Of a stretch of 64,000 bases of DNA, positions 18,767 through 27,415 are shown in pieces. This DNA comes from an uncultured Gemmatimonadota bacterium (GTDB lineage Bacteria > Gemmatimonadota > Gemmatimonadetes > Gemmatimonadales > Gemmatimonadaceae): positions 124,001 to 188,000 of the forward strand of contig CAIRYG010000002.1 in the NCBI GenBank assembly GCA_903882745.1, written 5' to 3'. Below the pieces are notes generated by a model that worked only from the letters and a program-made list of their open reading frames with translations, was not told the origin of the DNA and ran no database searches. Both the position numbers and the translations under genes were made by a program. Position 1 is the first letter of the stretch; the number at the start of each line of letters is the position of its first letter.

Positions 18767-19669
18767 GTGCCGCTGCACACCTGGACGAGCGCCCGCTACG
18801 CGATTCCGCTTCCTGACGGCCATCGGTTCCCGATCTCCAAGTACGCGCAGCTCCGCGACCAGGTGATTGCCGATGGCCTCGTCCCCGCCGACCATCTCCA
18901 CGAACCGGAGCGGGCCACGCACGACGAACTTTCGCGCGTCCACGACGCCGCGTACGTGGACGCCGTCCTGCAGGGCACACTCACCCCTGCTGCCCAGCGC
19001 ACCGTGGGCTTCCCGTGGTCCCCCGCGCTCGCTGAGCGCTCGTTGCGCGCCGTGGGGGGAACCATCGCTGCCGCGCGCGCGGCGGTCACCAACGGTCTAG
19101 CCATGAACCTCGCCGGTGGCACCCACCACGCATTTCCGTCGCACGGCGAAGGATTCTGCGTCTTCAACGACGTGGCAGTGGCCATTCGCGCGCTTCAACA
19201 TGACGGCCTGATTGCACGCGCGGCGGTCGTGGATCTTGATGTGCATCAAGGCAACGGCACGCACGCCATCTTTGCCGGCGATCCGTCGGTCTTCACCTTT
19301 TCGATGCATGGCGGGCGGAACTATCCGTTCCGCAAAGTCGCCGGCACGCTCGACGTGGAGCTCGACGACGGCACCGGCGATGCGATCTACCTCGATCTCC
19401 TGCGCACGTACCTGCCGCGCGTGCTCTCTGCATCGCGCCCCGACTTAGTGTGCTTCTTGGCTGGCGCTGATCCCCATGAGGGGGACACGCTCGGTCGCCT
19501 CACACTCAGCTTCGACGGCCTCAAGGCCCGGGACTATTTCGTGCTCGAGTCGTGCCGCGCGATCGGTGTTCCGGTGGTCATCACCGTCGCCGGGGGGTAC
19601 GGGCGCGACGTCAACGACACGGTCCGCGTGCACCTCAACACGGTGGGGATCGCGGCGTCATTCGTTTAG
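18767..19669 (+). CDS. Histone-deacetylase-superfamily amidohydrolase
   Basis: 300 aa from a GTG; cytoplasmic. Zn-dependent deacetylase fold of the arginase/HDAC type, close to bacterial acetoin-utilisation (AcuC)-like and acetylpolyamine amidohydrolase proteins. Seen: HDAAYVDAV, the His dyad GGTHHAF (H120, H121), zinc ligands in DLDVHQGNGTH (D158, H160) and AGADPHEGD (D235), and the transition-state Tyr in GGYGRD (Y278). Physiological substrate unknown; acetyl-lysine or acetylpolyamine are the family options. Sits in a run of closely spaced + strand genes. Confidence 0.9.
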   Translation: MPLHTWTSARYAIPLPDGHRFPISKYAQLRDQVIADGLVPADHLHEPERATHDELSRVHDAAYVDAVLQGTLTPAAQRTVGFPWSPALAERSLRAVGGTIAAARAAVTNGLAMNLAGGTHHAFPSHGEGFCVFNDVAVAIRALQHDGLIARAAVVDLDVHQGNGTHAIFAGDPSVFTFSMHGGRNYPFRKVAGTLDVELDDGTGDAIYLDLLRTYLPRVLSASRPDLVCFLAGADPHEGDTLGRLTLSFDGLKARDYFVLESCRAIGVPVVITVAGGYGRDVNDTVRVHLNTVGIAASFV

Positions 19670-19680
19670 TCTTCTCCGGA

Positions 19681-20577
19681 ATGGCCCCGCTCTCGATTCC
19701 CACCCCGCGTACCGACGGCTTTACGACCACCACCGCGAACCCCCTCTATTGGGCGCGATGGGGAGCCGAGGGCGTCGATCCCGTGGTCGTCCTGCACGGC
19801 GGCCCGGGTGCGTCGCACGACTACCTGCTCCCGCAGCTCCTCGACGTTGCCGCAACACATGACTGCCTGTTCTACGACCAGCGCGGCGGCGGTCGGAGCA
19901 AAACCGATGACCGCACCCCGATCACGTGGGAGGTGCAGGTTGCCGATCTCGCCCGAGTCCTCGACGAACAGGGTGAACGCGCCCCAACCATCGTCGGCTA
20001 CTCGTGGGGGGCACTCCTCGCGATGCTCTACACCATCGAGGCCGCCGCGGGCCGGGCCGGACCACTCCCCACGCGCCTCGTACTGCTCGACCCAGCCCCG
20101 ATTTCACGTGCCTGGCGCGGTGAGTTTGAGCGGGAGTTTTCCGCCAGGCAGAACGGCTCCGCGGTCACCGCGCTCCGCGCCGAACTCGCCGCCTCGGGGC
20201 TGCGCGAGGCGAATCCCGACGCGTATCGCCAGCGCACCTTCGAACTGAGCGTCGCCGGCTATTTCTCCGATCCTCGCCGAGCCACCGACCTCACCCCATT
20301 CCGCGTCACCGGGCGCGTCCAGCAGTCGATCTGGGAAAGCCTCGGCGACTTCGACCTGACCCCCGCCCTCCGCGAACTCCGCGCCCTCCAGATCCCCACC
20401 CTCATCGTGCACGGCCGGCAGGATCCGATCCCCCTGGCCTCCTCCGAAGCCGCCGCCGAGGCCATGGGCGCCACCCTCGTGACGCTGGAGGACTGCGGCC
20501 ACGTGCCGTATGTTGAACAGCAGGAACAACTGATGGCGGCGGTCCGAGCCCACCTCGACCGACGCACCGAATCGTGA
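19681..20577 (+). CDS. S33 alpha/beta hydrolase, prolyl-aminopeptidase type
   Basis: 298 aa from the ATG at 19681, cytoplasmic. Alpha/beta-hydrolase with oxyanion motif HGGPG (39-43), DQRGGGRS, nucleophile elbow GYSWGA (S108), acid Asp in HGRQDPI and catalytic His in EDCGHVPYVE. HGGPG plus DQRGxGRS is characteristic of the prolyl iminopeptidase family, which removes N-terminal proline, complementing the Xaa-Pro peptidase encoded at 7576. Other S33 substrates cannot be excluded. Confidence 0.85.
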   Translation: MAPLSIPTPRTDGFTTTTANPLYWARWGAEGVDPVVVLHGGPGASHDYLLPQLLDVAATHDCLFYDQRGGGRSKTDDRTPITWEVQVADLARVLDEQGERAPTIVGYSWGALLAMLYTIEAAAGRAGPLPTRLVLLDPAPISRAWRGEFEREFSARQNGSAVTALRAELAASGLREANPDAYRQRTFELSVAGYFSDPRRATDLTPFRVTGRVQQSIWESLGDFDLTPALRELRALQIPTLIVHGRQDPIPLASSEAAAEAMGATLVTLEDCGHVPYVEQQEQLMAAVRAHLDRRTES

Positions 20578-20589
20578 AACCCGTGGACC

Positions 20590-21039
20590 GTGGCTGACGA
20601 TCCTACCTTTCCGCACGTAGCAACTCTCGACGAGGACGGCCGTCTCTTTCAGGTGACGGTCCGTGTTGGCTTCGACGGGATTGAGCACGTCGGTCGCCTC
20701 TGGTTCACCGAGGTCGGCAGCTCCGAACGCGGACTCCCAGATCGCGCCGCAATCCCGGGACGCACGCGCGACGATGTGGTCAGCGCCGCCAAAGCGCTGC
20801 TCCCCGATGATTTGGCCAAGCGGCATCGCCGCGCCATCGCCGAGAAGCGGCGTTTCAATGGGCTGCGCCGCGTGACGGATGAGATTGTGACGAAAATTCG
20901 CTACATGAATCAGGTCCGCGTCTCGGTTACGGCGGGGATGCTGGATGCTGACGGTGCCGCGCAAGAAATCGAGCTCACGCTCAAACAACTGCACACCCTC
21001 GTCGACCAGCTGGCCCCCTACGCCGGCGTGGAAGACTAG
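20590..21039 (+). CDS. Hypothetical protein
   Basis: 149 aa from a GTG, cytoplasmic, soluble. Visible: an N-terminal beta-rich half (RLFQVTVRVGFDGIEHVGRL), then a charged helical section (DDLAKRHRRAIAEKRRFNGLRR) and a C-terminal helix (EIELTLKQLHTLVDQL). No catalytic motif and no family I recognise. It lies between the S33 peptidase and nth, one base before the nth ATG, so it is likely in their operon. Confidence 0.7.
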   Translation: MADDPTFPHVATLDEDGRLFQVTVRVGFDGIEHVGRLWFTEVGSSERGLPDRAAIPGRTRDDVVSAAKALLPDDLAKRHRRAIAEKRRFNGLRRVTDEIVTKIRYMNQVRVSVTAGMLDADGAAQEIELTLKQLHTLVDQLAPYAGVED

Positions 21040-21040
21040 A

Positions 21041-21721
21041 ATGCCGGTGGCCAAGAAACGCGCGCCGGCCAAACCGCGGCTGCGCGGCGCAGCGCTCGCG
21101 CTCCATGCCGCAGAGATCGGCACGCGACTCGCGGCTCTGTACCCCGACGCGCACTGCGAGCTTGACTACCAGACGCCGCTCCAGCTGCTCGCGGCGACCA
21201 TCCTCAGCGCCCAGTGCACCGACAAGCGGGTCAACATGGTCACCCCCGCCCTCTTCGAACGGTTCCCCACCGCGCGCGCCCTCGCCGACGCGCCGCTGCT
21301 GGAAATTGAAGAGCTGGTGCGAACCACCGGGTTTTACCGCAACAAAGCCAAGAACATCCAGGGCATGGCACGCGCTCTGGTCGCGCATCACGGCGGCGAA
21401 GTTCCTACCACCATGGAGGAACTCGTCGTCCTGCCGGGGGTCGGACGAAAGACGGCCAACGTCGTCCTCGGAAACGTCTTCGGCATCAACGCAGGGGTCG
21501 TCGTGGACACTCACGTCGCCCGACTCAGCACCCGTTTCGGCCTCACCCGCGAGACCGACCCGGTAAAGATCGAGCAGGCGCTTATCCCACTATTTCCGCG
21601 AGAACAATGGACGATTTTGTCCCACTGGATGATCTGGCACGGACGCCGCGTGTGCGACGCGCGGAAGCCCCGCTGCTCCGAATGCACACTCCGCGACATC
21701 TGCCCGTCGGCGGCCGCATGA
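21041..21721 (+). CDS. nth: Endonuclease III
   Basis: 226 aa. Base-excision-repair DNA glycosylase/AP lyase acting on oxidised pyrimidines. Helix-hairpin-helix LPGVGRKTANVVLG with catalytic Lys137, catalytic Asp156 in VVDTHVARL, and a C-terminal 4Fe-4S loop C-x6-C-x2-C-x5-C (C205, C212, C215, C221). LSAQCTDKRVN is also diagnostic. Stop overlaps the next start (ATGA), so translation is coupled to the lipoprotein downstream. Confidence 0.97.
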   Translation: MPVAKKRAPAKPRLRGAALALHAAEIGTRLAALYPDAHCELDYQTPLQLLAATILSAQCTDKRVNMVTPALFERFPTARALADAPLLEIEELVRTTGFYRNKAKNIQGMARALVAHHGGEVPTTMEELVVLPGVGRKTANVVLGNVFGINAGVVVDTHVARLSTRFGLTRETDPVKIEQALIPLFPREQWTILSHWMIWHGRRVCDARKPRCSECTLRDICPSAAA

Positions 21722-22185
21722 CGCGTCGCCTCCTCCTGAGCGCGGTACTTCTCGGCGCGGCCTGTTCGCCGCCCCCCAAACCGGAGCCTGCGCCGGCGCC
21801 GGTTCCCGCGACGTCCGTGGTGCCCACGGGCAGTGACCTCTGCTATCTGACGGTCGCCGAGGCGCTCAAGAAGCCGGATATTCCGGCCGAGAAGATCGCC
21901 GAGCCGATCGAAATGAAACCGCCGGCATTCAAGGCCCCGTATCCCAAGGGCGTGTTTCAGGGGAAGGGGAACTGGATGCAGATCCGCATTCACGTCTTGG
22001 TTGACACCCTCGGCAAGGCGGACATGACCACCTTTGTGGTGGATTCCACCTCCCATCCGTGGTTCGCCACCCAGGTCAAGGCTGCGGTCGGGAAATGGAC
22101 CTTCCGACCAGCCGAGAAGAGCGGGTGCAAGATCCCCCGGAACTACCAGCTCGGCATCACAATGGGAACGAAGACCGCCAAGTAG
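21718..22185 (+). CDS. TonB-C-terminal-like lipoprotein
   Basis: 155 aa from the ATG at 21718 that overlaps the nth stop. Lipoprotein signal MTRRLLLSAVLLGAAC (Cys16), then a Pro-rich spacer (PPPKPEPAPAPVP). The C-terminal half (MQIRIHVLVDTLGKADMT... FRPAE) has the alternating pattern of the TonB C-terminal domain: strand, helix carrying HPWFATQVKAAVGKW, strand. Lipid-anchored TonB-C proteins lack the N-terminal helix that contacts ExbB/ExbD, so it is probably not a canonical energy transducer. Role unknown. Confidence 0.72.
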   Translation: MTRRLLLSAVLLGAACSPPPKPEPAPAPVPATSVVPTGSDLCYLTVAEALKKPDIPAEKIAEPIEMKPPAFKAPYPKGVFQGKGNWMQIRIHVLVDTLGKADMTTFVVDSTSHPWFATQVKAAVGKWTFRPAEKSGCKIPRNYQLGITMGTKTAK

Positions 22186-22214
22186 TGCCAACCGAACCAC
22201 TTTCACATTAGAAT
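22185..22214 (+). promoter_or_regulatory. Candidate sigma-70 promoter giving leaderless ppi mRNA
   Basis: A -10-like TAGAAT (22209-22214) lies 18 nt after GTGCCA (22185-22190, four of six matches to TTGACA). The predicted start of transcription coincides with the ATG at 22221, and no Shine-Dalgarno sequence is visible there, which fits a leaderless transcript. Confidence 0.45.
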
Positions 22215-22220
22215 TGAACC

Positions 22221-22676
22221 ATGTCAAAGACTGCCACGTTCGAAACCAATCTGGGCACCATCGTCGCTGAGCTCTATGAGACCGACGCGCCCCTGACCGT
22301 TGCCAACTTCGAGAAGCTCGCCAACAGCGGCTACTACGATGGGCTCAAGTTCCACCGCGTGATCGCCGACTTTGTTGTGCAGGGCGGCTGCCCGAACACC
22401 GGCACGTCGCCCAAGGGCCCGCCGGGCACCGGTGGTCCGGGATGGACCATCAAGTGCGAGACCGCCGGGAATCCGCGCACGCACGAAGTGGGTGCACTCT
22501 CCATGGCGCATGCCGGAAAGGACACCGGCGGAAGCCAGTTCTTTATGGTGCTGAGCGAAGACAACACCCGTCATTTGAACGGGGTGCATACGGTCTTCGG
22601 CAAAATCAACACTGGGCTCGACGTCATGAAGAAGATCAAGCAGAACGACTCCATGACCACCGTTCGGGTCGCGTAA
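22221..22676 (+). CDS. Peptidyl-prolyl cis-trans isomerase, cyclophilin type
   Basis: 151 aa, cytoplasmic (no signal peptide). Cyclophilin fold with the active-site segments [13 protein letters not shown], the loop [14 protein letters not shown] and [10 protein letters not shown], plus [11 protein letters not shown]. Short, like PpiB. The conserved Arg-Phe/Met/His set is present. Catalyses X-Pro isomerisation in folding. Apparently has its own promoter just upstream. Confidence 0.95.
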   Translation: MSKTATFETNLGTIVAELYETDAPLTVANFEKLANSGYYDGLKFHRVIADFVVQGGCPNTGTSPKGPPGTGGPGWTIKCETAGNPRTHEVGALSMAHAGKDTGGSQFFMVLSEDNTRHLNGVHTVFGKINTGLDVMKKIKQNDSMTTVRVA

Positions 22677-22715
22677 GCAGACCCGCTCTTTCGCCATCGA
22701 CTTCGAGGTTCCACG

Positions 22716-22874
22716 ATGTCCGGACACCACCACGCGTCTGACAAAAGCTCGGCCTTCACCGGTTTGATTGTCGGTGTCGTTGCGATTGCCGTCATTCTCT
22801 TCGCGACCGTCAAGCTGACGAACGACCACTACGCCAGCGAGAAAGCCGAGGCAACGGCCGGTGCGTCCAAGTAG
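22716..22874 (+). CDS. 52-residue single-pass membrane protein, His-rich N-terminus
   Basis: ATG at 22716 to TAG at 22872-22874; 52 aa. The N-terminus MSGHHHASDKSS carries three consecutive His, followed by one hydrophobic helix (residues 13-34, FTGLIVGVVAIAVILFATVKL) and a charged tail ending AGASK. It lies on the + strand 39 bp after ppi and 30 bp before the P1B ATPase. Codon use is ordinary for the region, and the frame, spacing and clean helix support a real gene. Function unknown; a metal-handling or oxidase-assembly role is conjecture from the neighbours. Confidence 0.6.
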   Translation: MSGHHHASDKSSAFTGLIVGVVAIAVILFATVKLTNDHYASEKAEATAGASK

Positions 22875-22904
22875 TCGGTTCCTTGGACGGAGTGGCGGGG
22901 GGAC

Positions 22905-24806
22905 ATGACCTCCGCTGACACCGTCACTGCGCGCCCTCCGGCCTCTGGCCGGGGGGCGCGCTTGCTTTCCTTCCTTGCGCAACCCGCCGCACGGTTACCG
23001 CTTGCCGCGTTCACGGCGCTCGTTGCCGGTGGACTCCTGCGGTTTGCGTCCGAAGACTCGGCGGTGATGCTCTGGTCGGTGATGCTCTTGGTCACGGGGC
23101 TGCCGGTGGCCGTTCAAACGATTCGCGGATTGCTCCGTGGCGAGTTCGCCGCGGATGTTGTCGCGATGCTCGCCATCCTCACTGCCATCGCGCTGCGCCA
23201 ACCGGTGGCGGGGTTGGTGATTGTGTTGATGCAAACCGGTGGCGAACTCCTCGACGACTACGCCGAGGGGCGCGCCTCCGACGCCGTTCGTGCCCTCGAG
23301 GAAGCCGCCCCCCGCATCGCGCACCGCCAGCACGAGAGCGGCGCTGACGATATCGCAGTCAACGCGATTATCGTCGGTGACCTGCTGTTGGTACGACCCG
23401 GGGAAATGATCCCCTGCGACGGACTGGTCACGCGCGGTGCCTCGCACCTCGATGTTGCCCGCCTGACGGGTGAACCGTCGCCGGAGCGCGTACAGGAAGG
23501 GAGCATCGTGCGCTCCGGCGCGGTGAACCAAGAGAGCGCGCTGCTCATACGCGCCACCGCCGTCTCCGACGAGAGCCTGTACGCGCAAATCGTGCGCCTG
23601 GTCCGCACCGCGCAGAGTGAGAAATCGCCAATCCAGCGCGTGGCCGACCGCTACGCGCTCTGGTTCACGCCGGTCACCCTAGCGGCATGCGCGATTGCGT
23701 ATCTCGTATCGCACGACCCCACGCGCGTACTCGCCGTGCTGGTCGTCGCCACACCGTGCCCGCTCCTCCTCGCCACCCCGGTGGCCATCATTGGCGGCGT
23801 GAACCGCGCCGCGCGACGTCAGATCATTGTGCGGACAGGGGCAGCGCTCGAGCAGATCGGACAGGTGGACGCCGCGGTGTTTGACAAGACAGGAACGCTC
23901 ACCATCGGGTATCCGCAGGTGGCGGAGGTGATTCCGGTTGCACCATTCGACGCCGACTCCGCCTTGGCACTCGCTGCTGCTGTCGAACATTTCTCCGGGC
24001 ACCTGCTGGCGCGCAGCACAGTGAATGCCGCGATTGCCAAGCAGCTCGAGATTCCGAGCGCACACAGCGCGATAGAGACCGCTGGGCGCGGCGTCAGCGC
24101 GACCGTGGGAACGCGGCAGGTCGCCATTGGATCGCTCTCGTTCGTTGCCGCACAGCAACCCACGGCGGTCGCGGGCCTCTCGCGGGTGCACGAACAGACC
24201 ACCGGGCTCCGCGCCTGCATGGCGGTTGACGGTGTCGCCGCTGCCGTCATCACCTACGCCGACCTCGCCCGTGACGGCCTCCCCGCGTTCTTCGCCGAAC
24301 TCCGCGCCCTTGGCGTTTCACGGATCCTGCTCCTCAGCGGCGACCATGAGGCGAACGTCGCCGAGATTGCGCGACGCTTTGGTATCACCGAGGCGCGCGG
24401 CGACCTCTTGCCGGCAGGCAAGGTGGAGGTCGTCAAGGAACTGCTCGCGCAGGGGCATCGTGTGCTGATGACGGGCGATGGCACCAACGATGCCCCCGCC
24501 CTCAGCGCGGCAACGGTTGGGATCGCCCTCGCGGCACACGGCGGTGGGATCAGCGCCGAAGCCGCCGATATCGTGCTGTTGGCCGACGACGTCACGCGCG
24601 TGACCGAAGCCATCCGCATCGGGCGGCACGCCACGCACATCGCCAAACAGAGTATCGCCTGGGGGCTGGGCCTGTCCGCGCTTGCTATGGTCGTCGCGGC
24701 GTTCGGCTACATCCCCCCTACCGTCGGTGCGCTGCTCCAAGAGCTCATCGATGTGGCGGTGATTGTGAACGCGCTCCGCGCGAGCAGCGCTCCCGGAAGC
24801 TCGTAA
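22905..24806 (+). CDS. P1B-type heavy-metal-transporting ATPase, atypical
   Basis: 633 aa, integral membrane. P-type ATPase with actuator motif LTGEPSP, phosphorylation site FDKTGTLT, and hinge GDGTNDAPALSAA. The membrane metal motif is TPCPLLLATPVA (TPC rather than CPC), and the N-domain reads SGHLLARS where P1B enzymes usually have SEHPLA, so the ATP-contacting HP is HL. No N-terminal HMA domain or CxxC is present; only six or so membrane helices. It belongs to a minor P1B branch, so the metal is not predictable by the CPC rule. Upstream of the cbb3 operon, but separated by 188 bp. Confidence 0.85.
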   Translation: MTSADTVTARPPASGRGARLLSFLAQPAARLPLAAFTALVAGGLLRFASEDSAVMLWSVMLLVTGLPVAVQTIRGLLRGEFAADVVAMLAILTAIALRQPVAGLVIVLMQTGGELLDDYAEGRASDAVRALEEAAPRIAHRQHESGADDIAVNAIIVGDLLLVRPGEMIPCDGLVTRGASHLDVARLTGEPSPERVQEGSIVRSGAVNQESALLIRATAVSDESLYAQIVRLVRTAQSEKSPIQRVADRYALWFTPVTLAACAIAYLVSHDPTRVLAVLVVATPCPLLLATPVAIIGGVNRAARRQIIVRTGAALEQIGQVDAAVFDKTGTLTIGYPQVAEVIPVAPFDADSALALAAAVEHFSGHLLARSTVNAAIAKQLEIPSAHSAIETAGRGVSATVGTRQVAIGSLSFVAAQQPTAVAGLSRVHEQTTGLRACMAVDGVAAAVITYADLARDGLPAFFAELRALGVSRILLLSGDHEANVAEIARRFGITEARGDLLPAGKVEVVKELLAQGHRVLMTGDGTNDAPALSAATVGIALAAHGGGISAEAADIVLLADDVTRVTEAIRIGRHATHIAKQSIAWGLGLSALAMVVAAFGYIPPTVGALLQELIDVAVIVNALRASSAPGSS

Positions 24807-24994
24807 GGGAAGGCCCCACCCCTCGCGTGTCAGCGAATCCCCTACGCTGAGGCGGGGCGGTTGCTGATTGTCGTGTTTCCCTCGCAACGGTTCCTTGAAA
24901 GGCACGCCATCGGGCGCGACGCGCCCCGAGTGGCGGAGGCCTGCGCGGACCCCCCGTGCAGGATTTGGACGGCCTTTGCGTGGAGCCGCAACAC

Positions 24995-27178
24995 ATGGAA
25001 GCGCGCCTCGACTCCTTTTCGTATGACGACGCGATCGTACGAAAATTTCTGTTCGCTACGCTGCTGTGGGGAGTGGTCGGCATGTTGGTGGGGTTGCTCA
25101 TTGCCCTGCAACTCGCCAACCCTGCGTTCAACCTTGGTCAGTACCTGTCGTTTGGACGCTTGCGACCCTTGCACACGAACGCAGTGATTTTCGCGTTCGC
25201 GGGAAACGCCGTGTTCACCGGCATCTACTACTCCACGCAGCGACTGCTCAAAGCTCGGATGTTCTCCGATGCCTTGAGCCGTTTCCATTTCTGGGGCTGG
25301 CAAGCGATCATCGTTGCCGCAGCCATCACCCTGCCACTCGGCTACACGCAGGCCAAAGAGTATGCCGAACTCGAATGGCCGATCGATATCGCGATCGCCG
25401 TGGTCTGGGTCGTGTTTGCAATCAACTTCTTCGGAACCATCGCCAAGCGGCGTGAGCGCCACCTCTACGTGGCGATCTGGTTCTACATCGCGAGCATCAT
25501 CACGGTCGCGGTGCTGCACATCTTTAACAACCTCAGCATCCCGGCGGGCCCGCTCAAGAGCTATTCGATTTACGCGGGCGTGCAGGATGCATTTATGCAG
25601 TGGTGGTATGGGCATAACGCCGTCGCCTTCTTCTTGACGACGCCGTTCCTTGGCTTGATGTACTACTTCATGCCCAAGGCCGCCGAACGGCCGGTCTTTT
25701 CGTACAAGCTCTCGATCCTGCACTTCTGGACGCTGGTCTTCCTCTACATCTGGGCCGGCCCGCACCATCTGCACTACACCGCCCTCCCCGATTGGGCGAG
25801 CACCTTGGGCATGCTGTTCTCGGTCATGCTCATTGCACCGAGCTGGGGCGGCATGATCAACGGGCTGCTCACCCTGCGCGGTGCCTGGCAAAAGGTCGTC
25901 GACGAACCTGTGCTCAAGTTCTTTGTGCTCGCCGTGACTGCCTACGGGATGAGCACCTTTGAAGGCCCGATGCTCTCCATCAAGTCGGTCAACTCACTCG
26001 CGCACTACACCGACTGGATTATTGCCCACGTGCACACGGGCGCACTGGGCTGGAACGGCTTCATGACGGCGGGCATGATCTACTGGCTCGCGCCGCGCCT
26101 CTTCCAGACGAGTCTGTACAGTAAGAAGCTCGCCGAGTGGCACTTCTGGGTCGCCACCTTGGGCATTCTGCTCTACGTGACGTCGATTTACAGCGCCGGC
26201 ATCACGCAGGGGCTGATGTGGCGTGCGTTCGATGAGACAGGGCGCCTCCAATTCCCGGACTTCATCGAGACGACCATGCGCCTGATGCCCATGTACTGGG
26301 TGCGTGTGGCTGGCGGGACGCTCTACCTGAGCGGCATGATCGTGTTTGTCTACAACATCGTGATGACGTGGGCAGGCCGTCCCAAAACATACGACGTCTT
26401 TGTCGTACAGGCCGCACCGCTGGGAACGTATGTGCCACCGCAGGCAGCGCCGGTGGTCGGCGGTGCATGGGCGCGCTTCACAGGGCTCCTCTGGCATCGC
26501 ACCTGGGAGCGTCTGCCGCTGACCTTCAGCGTGCTGGTCGCCGTCGCGGTGATTGTCGCGTCGCTCTTCGAGATCCTGCCGACGTTCCTGATCAAGAGCA
26601 ATGTCCCCACCATCGCGAGCGTCAAGCCTTACACGCCGCTCGAGTTAGTGGGTCGCGACCTATACATCCGCGAAGGCTGCTTCAACTGCCACTCGCAGAT
26701 GATTCGCCCCTTCCGTCACGAGACGGAGCGCTACGGCGAGTACTCCAAGCCCGGCGAGTCGATCTACGATCATCCGTTCCTCTGGGGATCGCGCCGCATC
26801 GGCCCGGATCTCGCGCGTGAGGGCGGCAAGTATCCCGCACTCTGGCATGTGCGCCATATGCAGGACCCGCGTTCGATCACGGCCAAGTCGATTATGCCGC
26901 CGTATCCACACCTCCTCACGCAGGATCTCGATTTCGCCACCATCCAAAAGCGCGTCGATGTCATGGCGATGCTCGGCGTTCCCTACGGCGACGCGATCAA
27001 CAAGGCCGAGTCGATGGCGCACGCACAGGCAGATCTGATTGCCGCTGATATCGAAAAGGCTGGTGGACCGGCGGGACTCAAGGACAAGGAGATCACCGCG
27101 CTTGTGGCGTATCTCGAACGACTCGGCGTGGACATCCGAGCGGTCAAGCCCGTCACGACGCCGCCCGGAGGCAACTGA
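24995..27178 (+). CDS. ccoNO: cbb3 cytochrome c oxidase, fused subunits I and II (CcoNO)
   Basis: 727 aa from the ATG at 24995 (GGAG 9 nt upstream); a GTG at 24956 is an alternative. CcoN half: heme b His60 (LHTNAV), CuB His207 (WYGHNAV) with His257/His258 (YIWAGPHHLH), cross-link Tyr251, and heme ligands in AHVHTG (H345, H347). About 12 helices. After a membrane anchor, the CcoO half (about 545-727) has the heme-c motif CFNCH (C562, C565, H566) and a Met in SIMPPYP. Reduces oxygen to water at high affinity and pumps protons. The fusion of CcoN to CcoO is unlike the proteobacterial operon. Confidence 0.96.
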   Translation: MEARLDSFSYDDAIVRKFLFATLLWGVVGMLVGLLIALQLANPAFNLGQYLSFGRLRPLHTNAVIFAFAGNAVFTGIYYSTQRLLKARMFSDALSRFHFWGWQAIIVAAAITLPLGYTQAKEYAELEWPIDIAIAVVWVVFAINFFGTIAKRRERHLYVAIWFYIASIITVAVLHIFNNLSIPAGPLKSYSIYAGVQDAFMQWWYGHNAVAFFLTTPFLGLMYYFMPKAAERPVFSYKLSILHFWTLVFLYIWAGPHHLHYTALPDWASTLGMLFSVMLIAPSWGGMINGLLTLRGAWQKVVDEPVLKFFVLAVTAYGMSTFEGPMLSIKSVNSLAHYTDWIIAHVHTGALGWNGFMTAGMIYWLAPRLFQTSLYSKKLAEWHFWVATLGILLYVTSIYSAGITQGLMWRAFDETGRLQFPDFIETTMRLMPMYWVRVAGGTLYLSGMIVFVYNIVMTWAGRPKTYDVFVVQAAPLGTYVPPQAAPVVGGAWARFTGLLWHRTWERLPLTFSVLVAVAVIVASLFEILPTFLIKSNVPTIASVKPYTPLELVGRDLYIREGCFNCHSQMIRPFRHETERYGEYSKPGESIYDHPFLWGSRRIGPDLAREGGKYPALWHVRHMQDPRSITAKSIMPPYPHLLTQDLDFATIQKRVDVMAMLGVPYGDAINKAESMAHAQADLIAADIEKAGGPAGLKDKEITALVAYLERLGVDIRAVKPVTTPPGGN

Positions 27179-27180
27179 CC

Positions 27181-27405
27181 GTGAAATCACTCGCCGACGC
27201 CGTCGGAGCATCGGGGCTTTCGGGCTACGCGATTGTTGCCCTCGTCCTCTTTGTCTTTGCCTTCGTGTTGATCTTGATCCCGTTGATGGCTCCGTCGCGC
27301 GACGCTGAGTACGAGGCGGACGGACGGATGCCACTCGACGATCTCACGCCCATTCCCGGACGCACGCCGGCCCCGCCGACACCGCGCCCGCAACAGCACG
27401 CCTGA
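27181..27405 (+). CDS. ccoQ: CcoQ-like small cbb3 oxidase subunit
   Basis: 74 aa from a GTG 2 bp after the ccoNO stop. One hydrophobic helix (about 15-38, YAIVALVLFVFAFVLILIPLM) followed by an acidic, then Pro-rich cytoplasmic tail (PIPGRTPAPPTPRP). Position between ccoNO and ccoP and the single-helix layout match CcoQ, which stabilises the oxidase. Sequence similarity in this family is low, so the call rests on context. Confidence 0.78.
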   Translation: MKSLADAVGASGLSGYAIVALVLFVFAFVLILIPLMAPSRDAEYEADGRMPLDDLTPIPGRTPAPPTPRPQQHA

Positions 27406-27415
27406 GGCCCATCAC

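Noticed and set aside
24807-24994. Searched for an FNR/ANR-type box upstream of the cbb3 operon
   Set aside because: No TTGAT-N4-ATCAA or close variant is visible; oxygen regulation cannot be claimed from this sequence.
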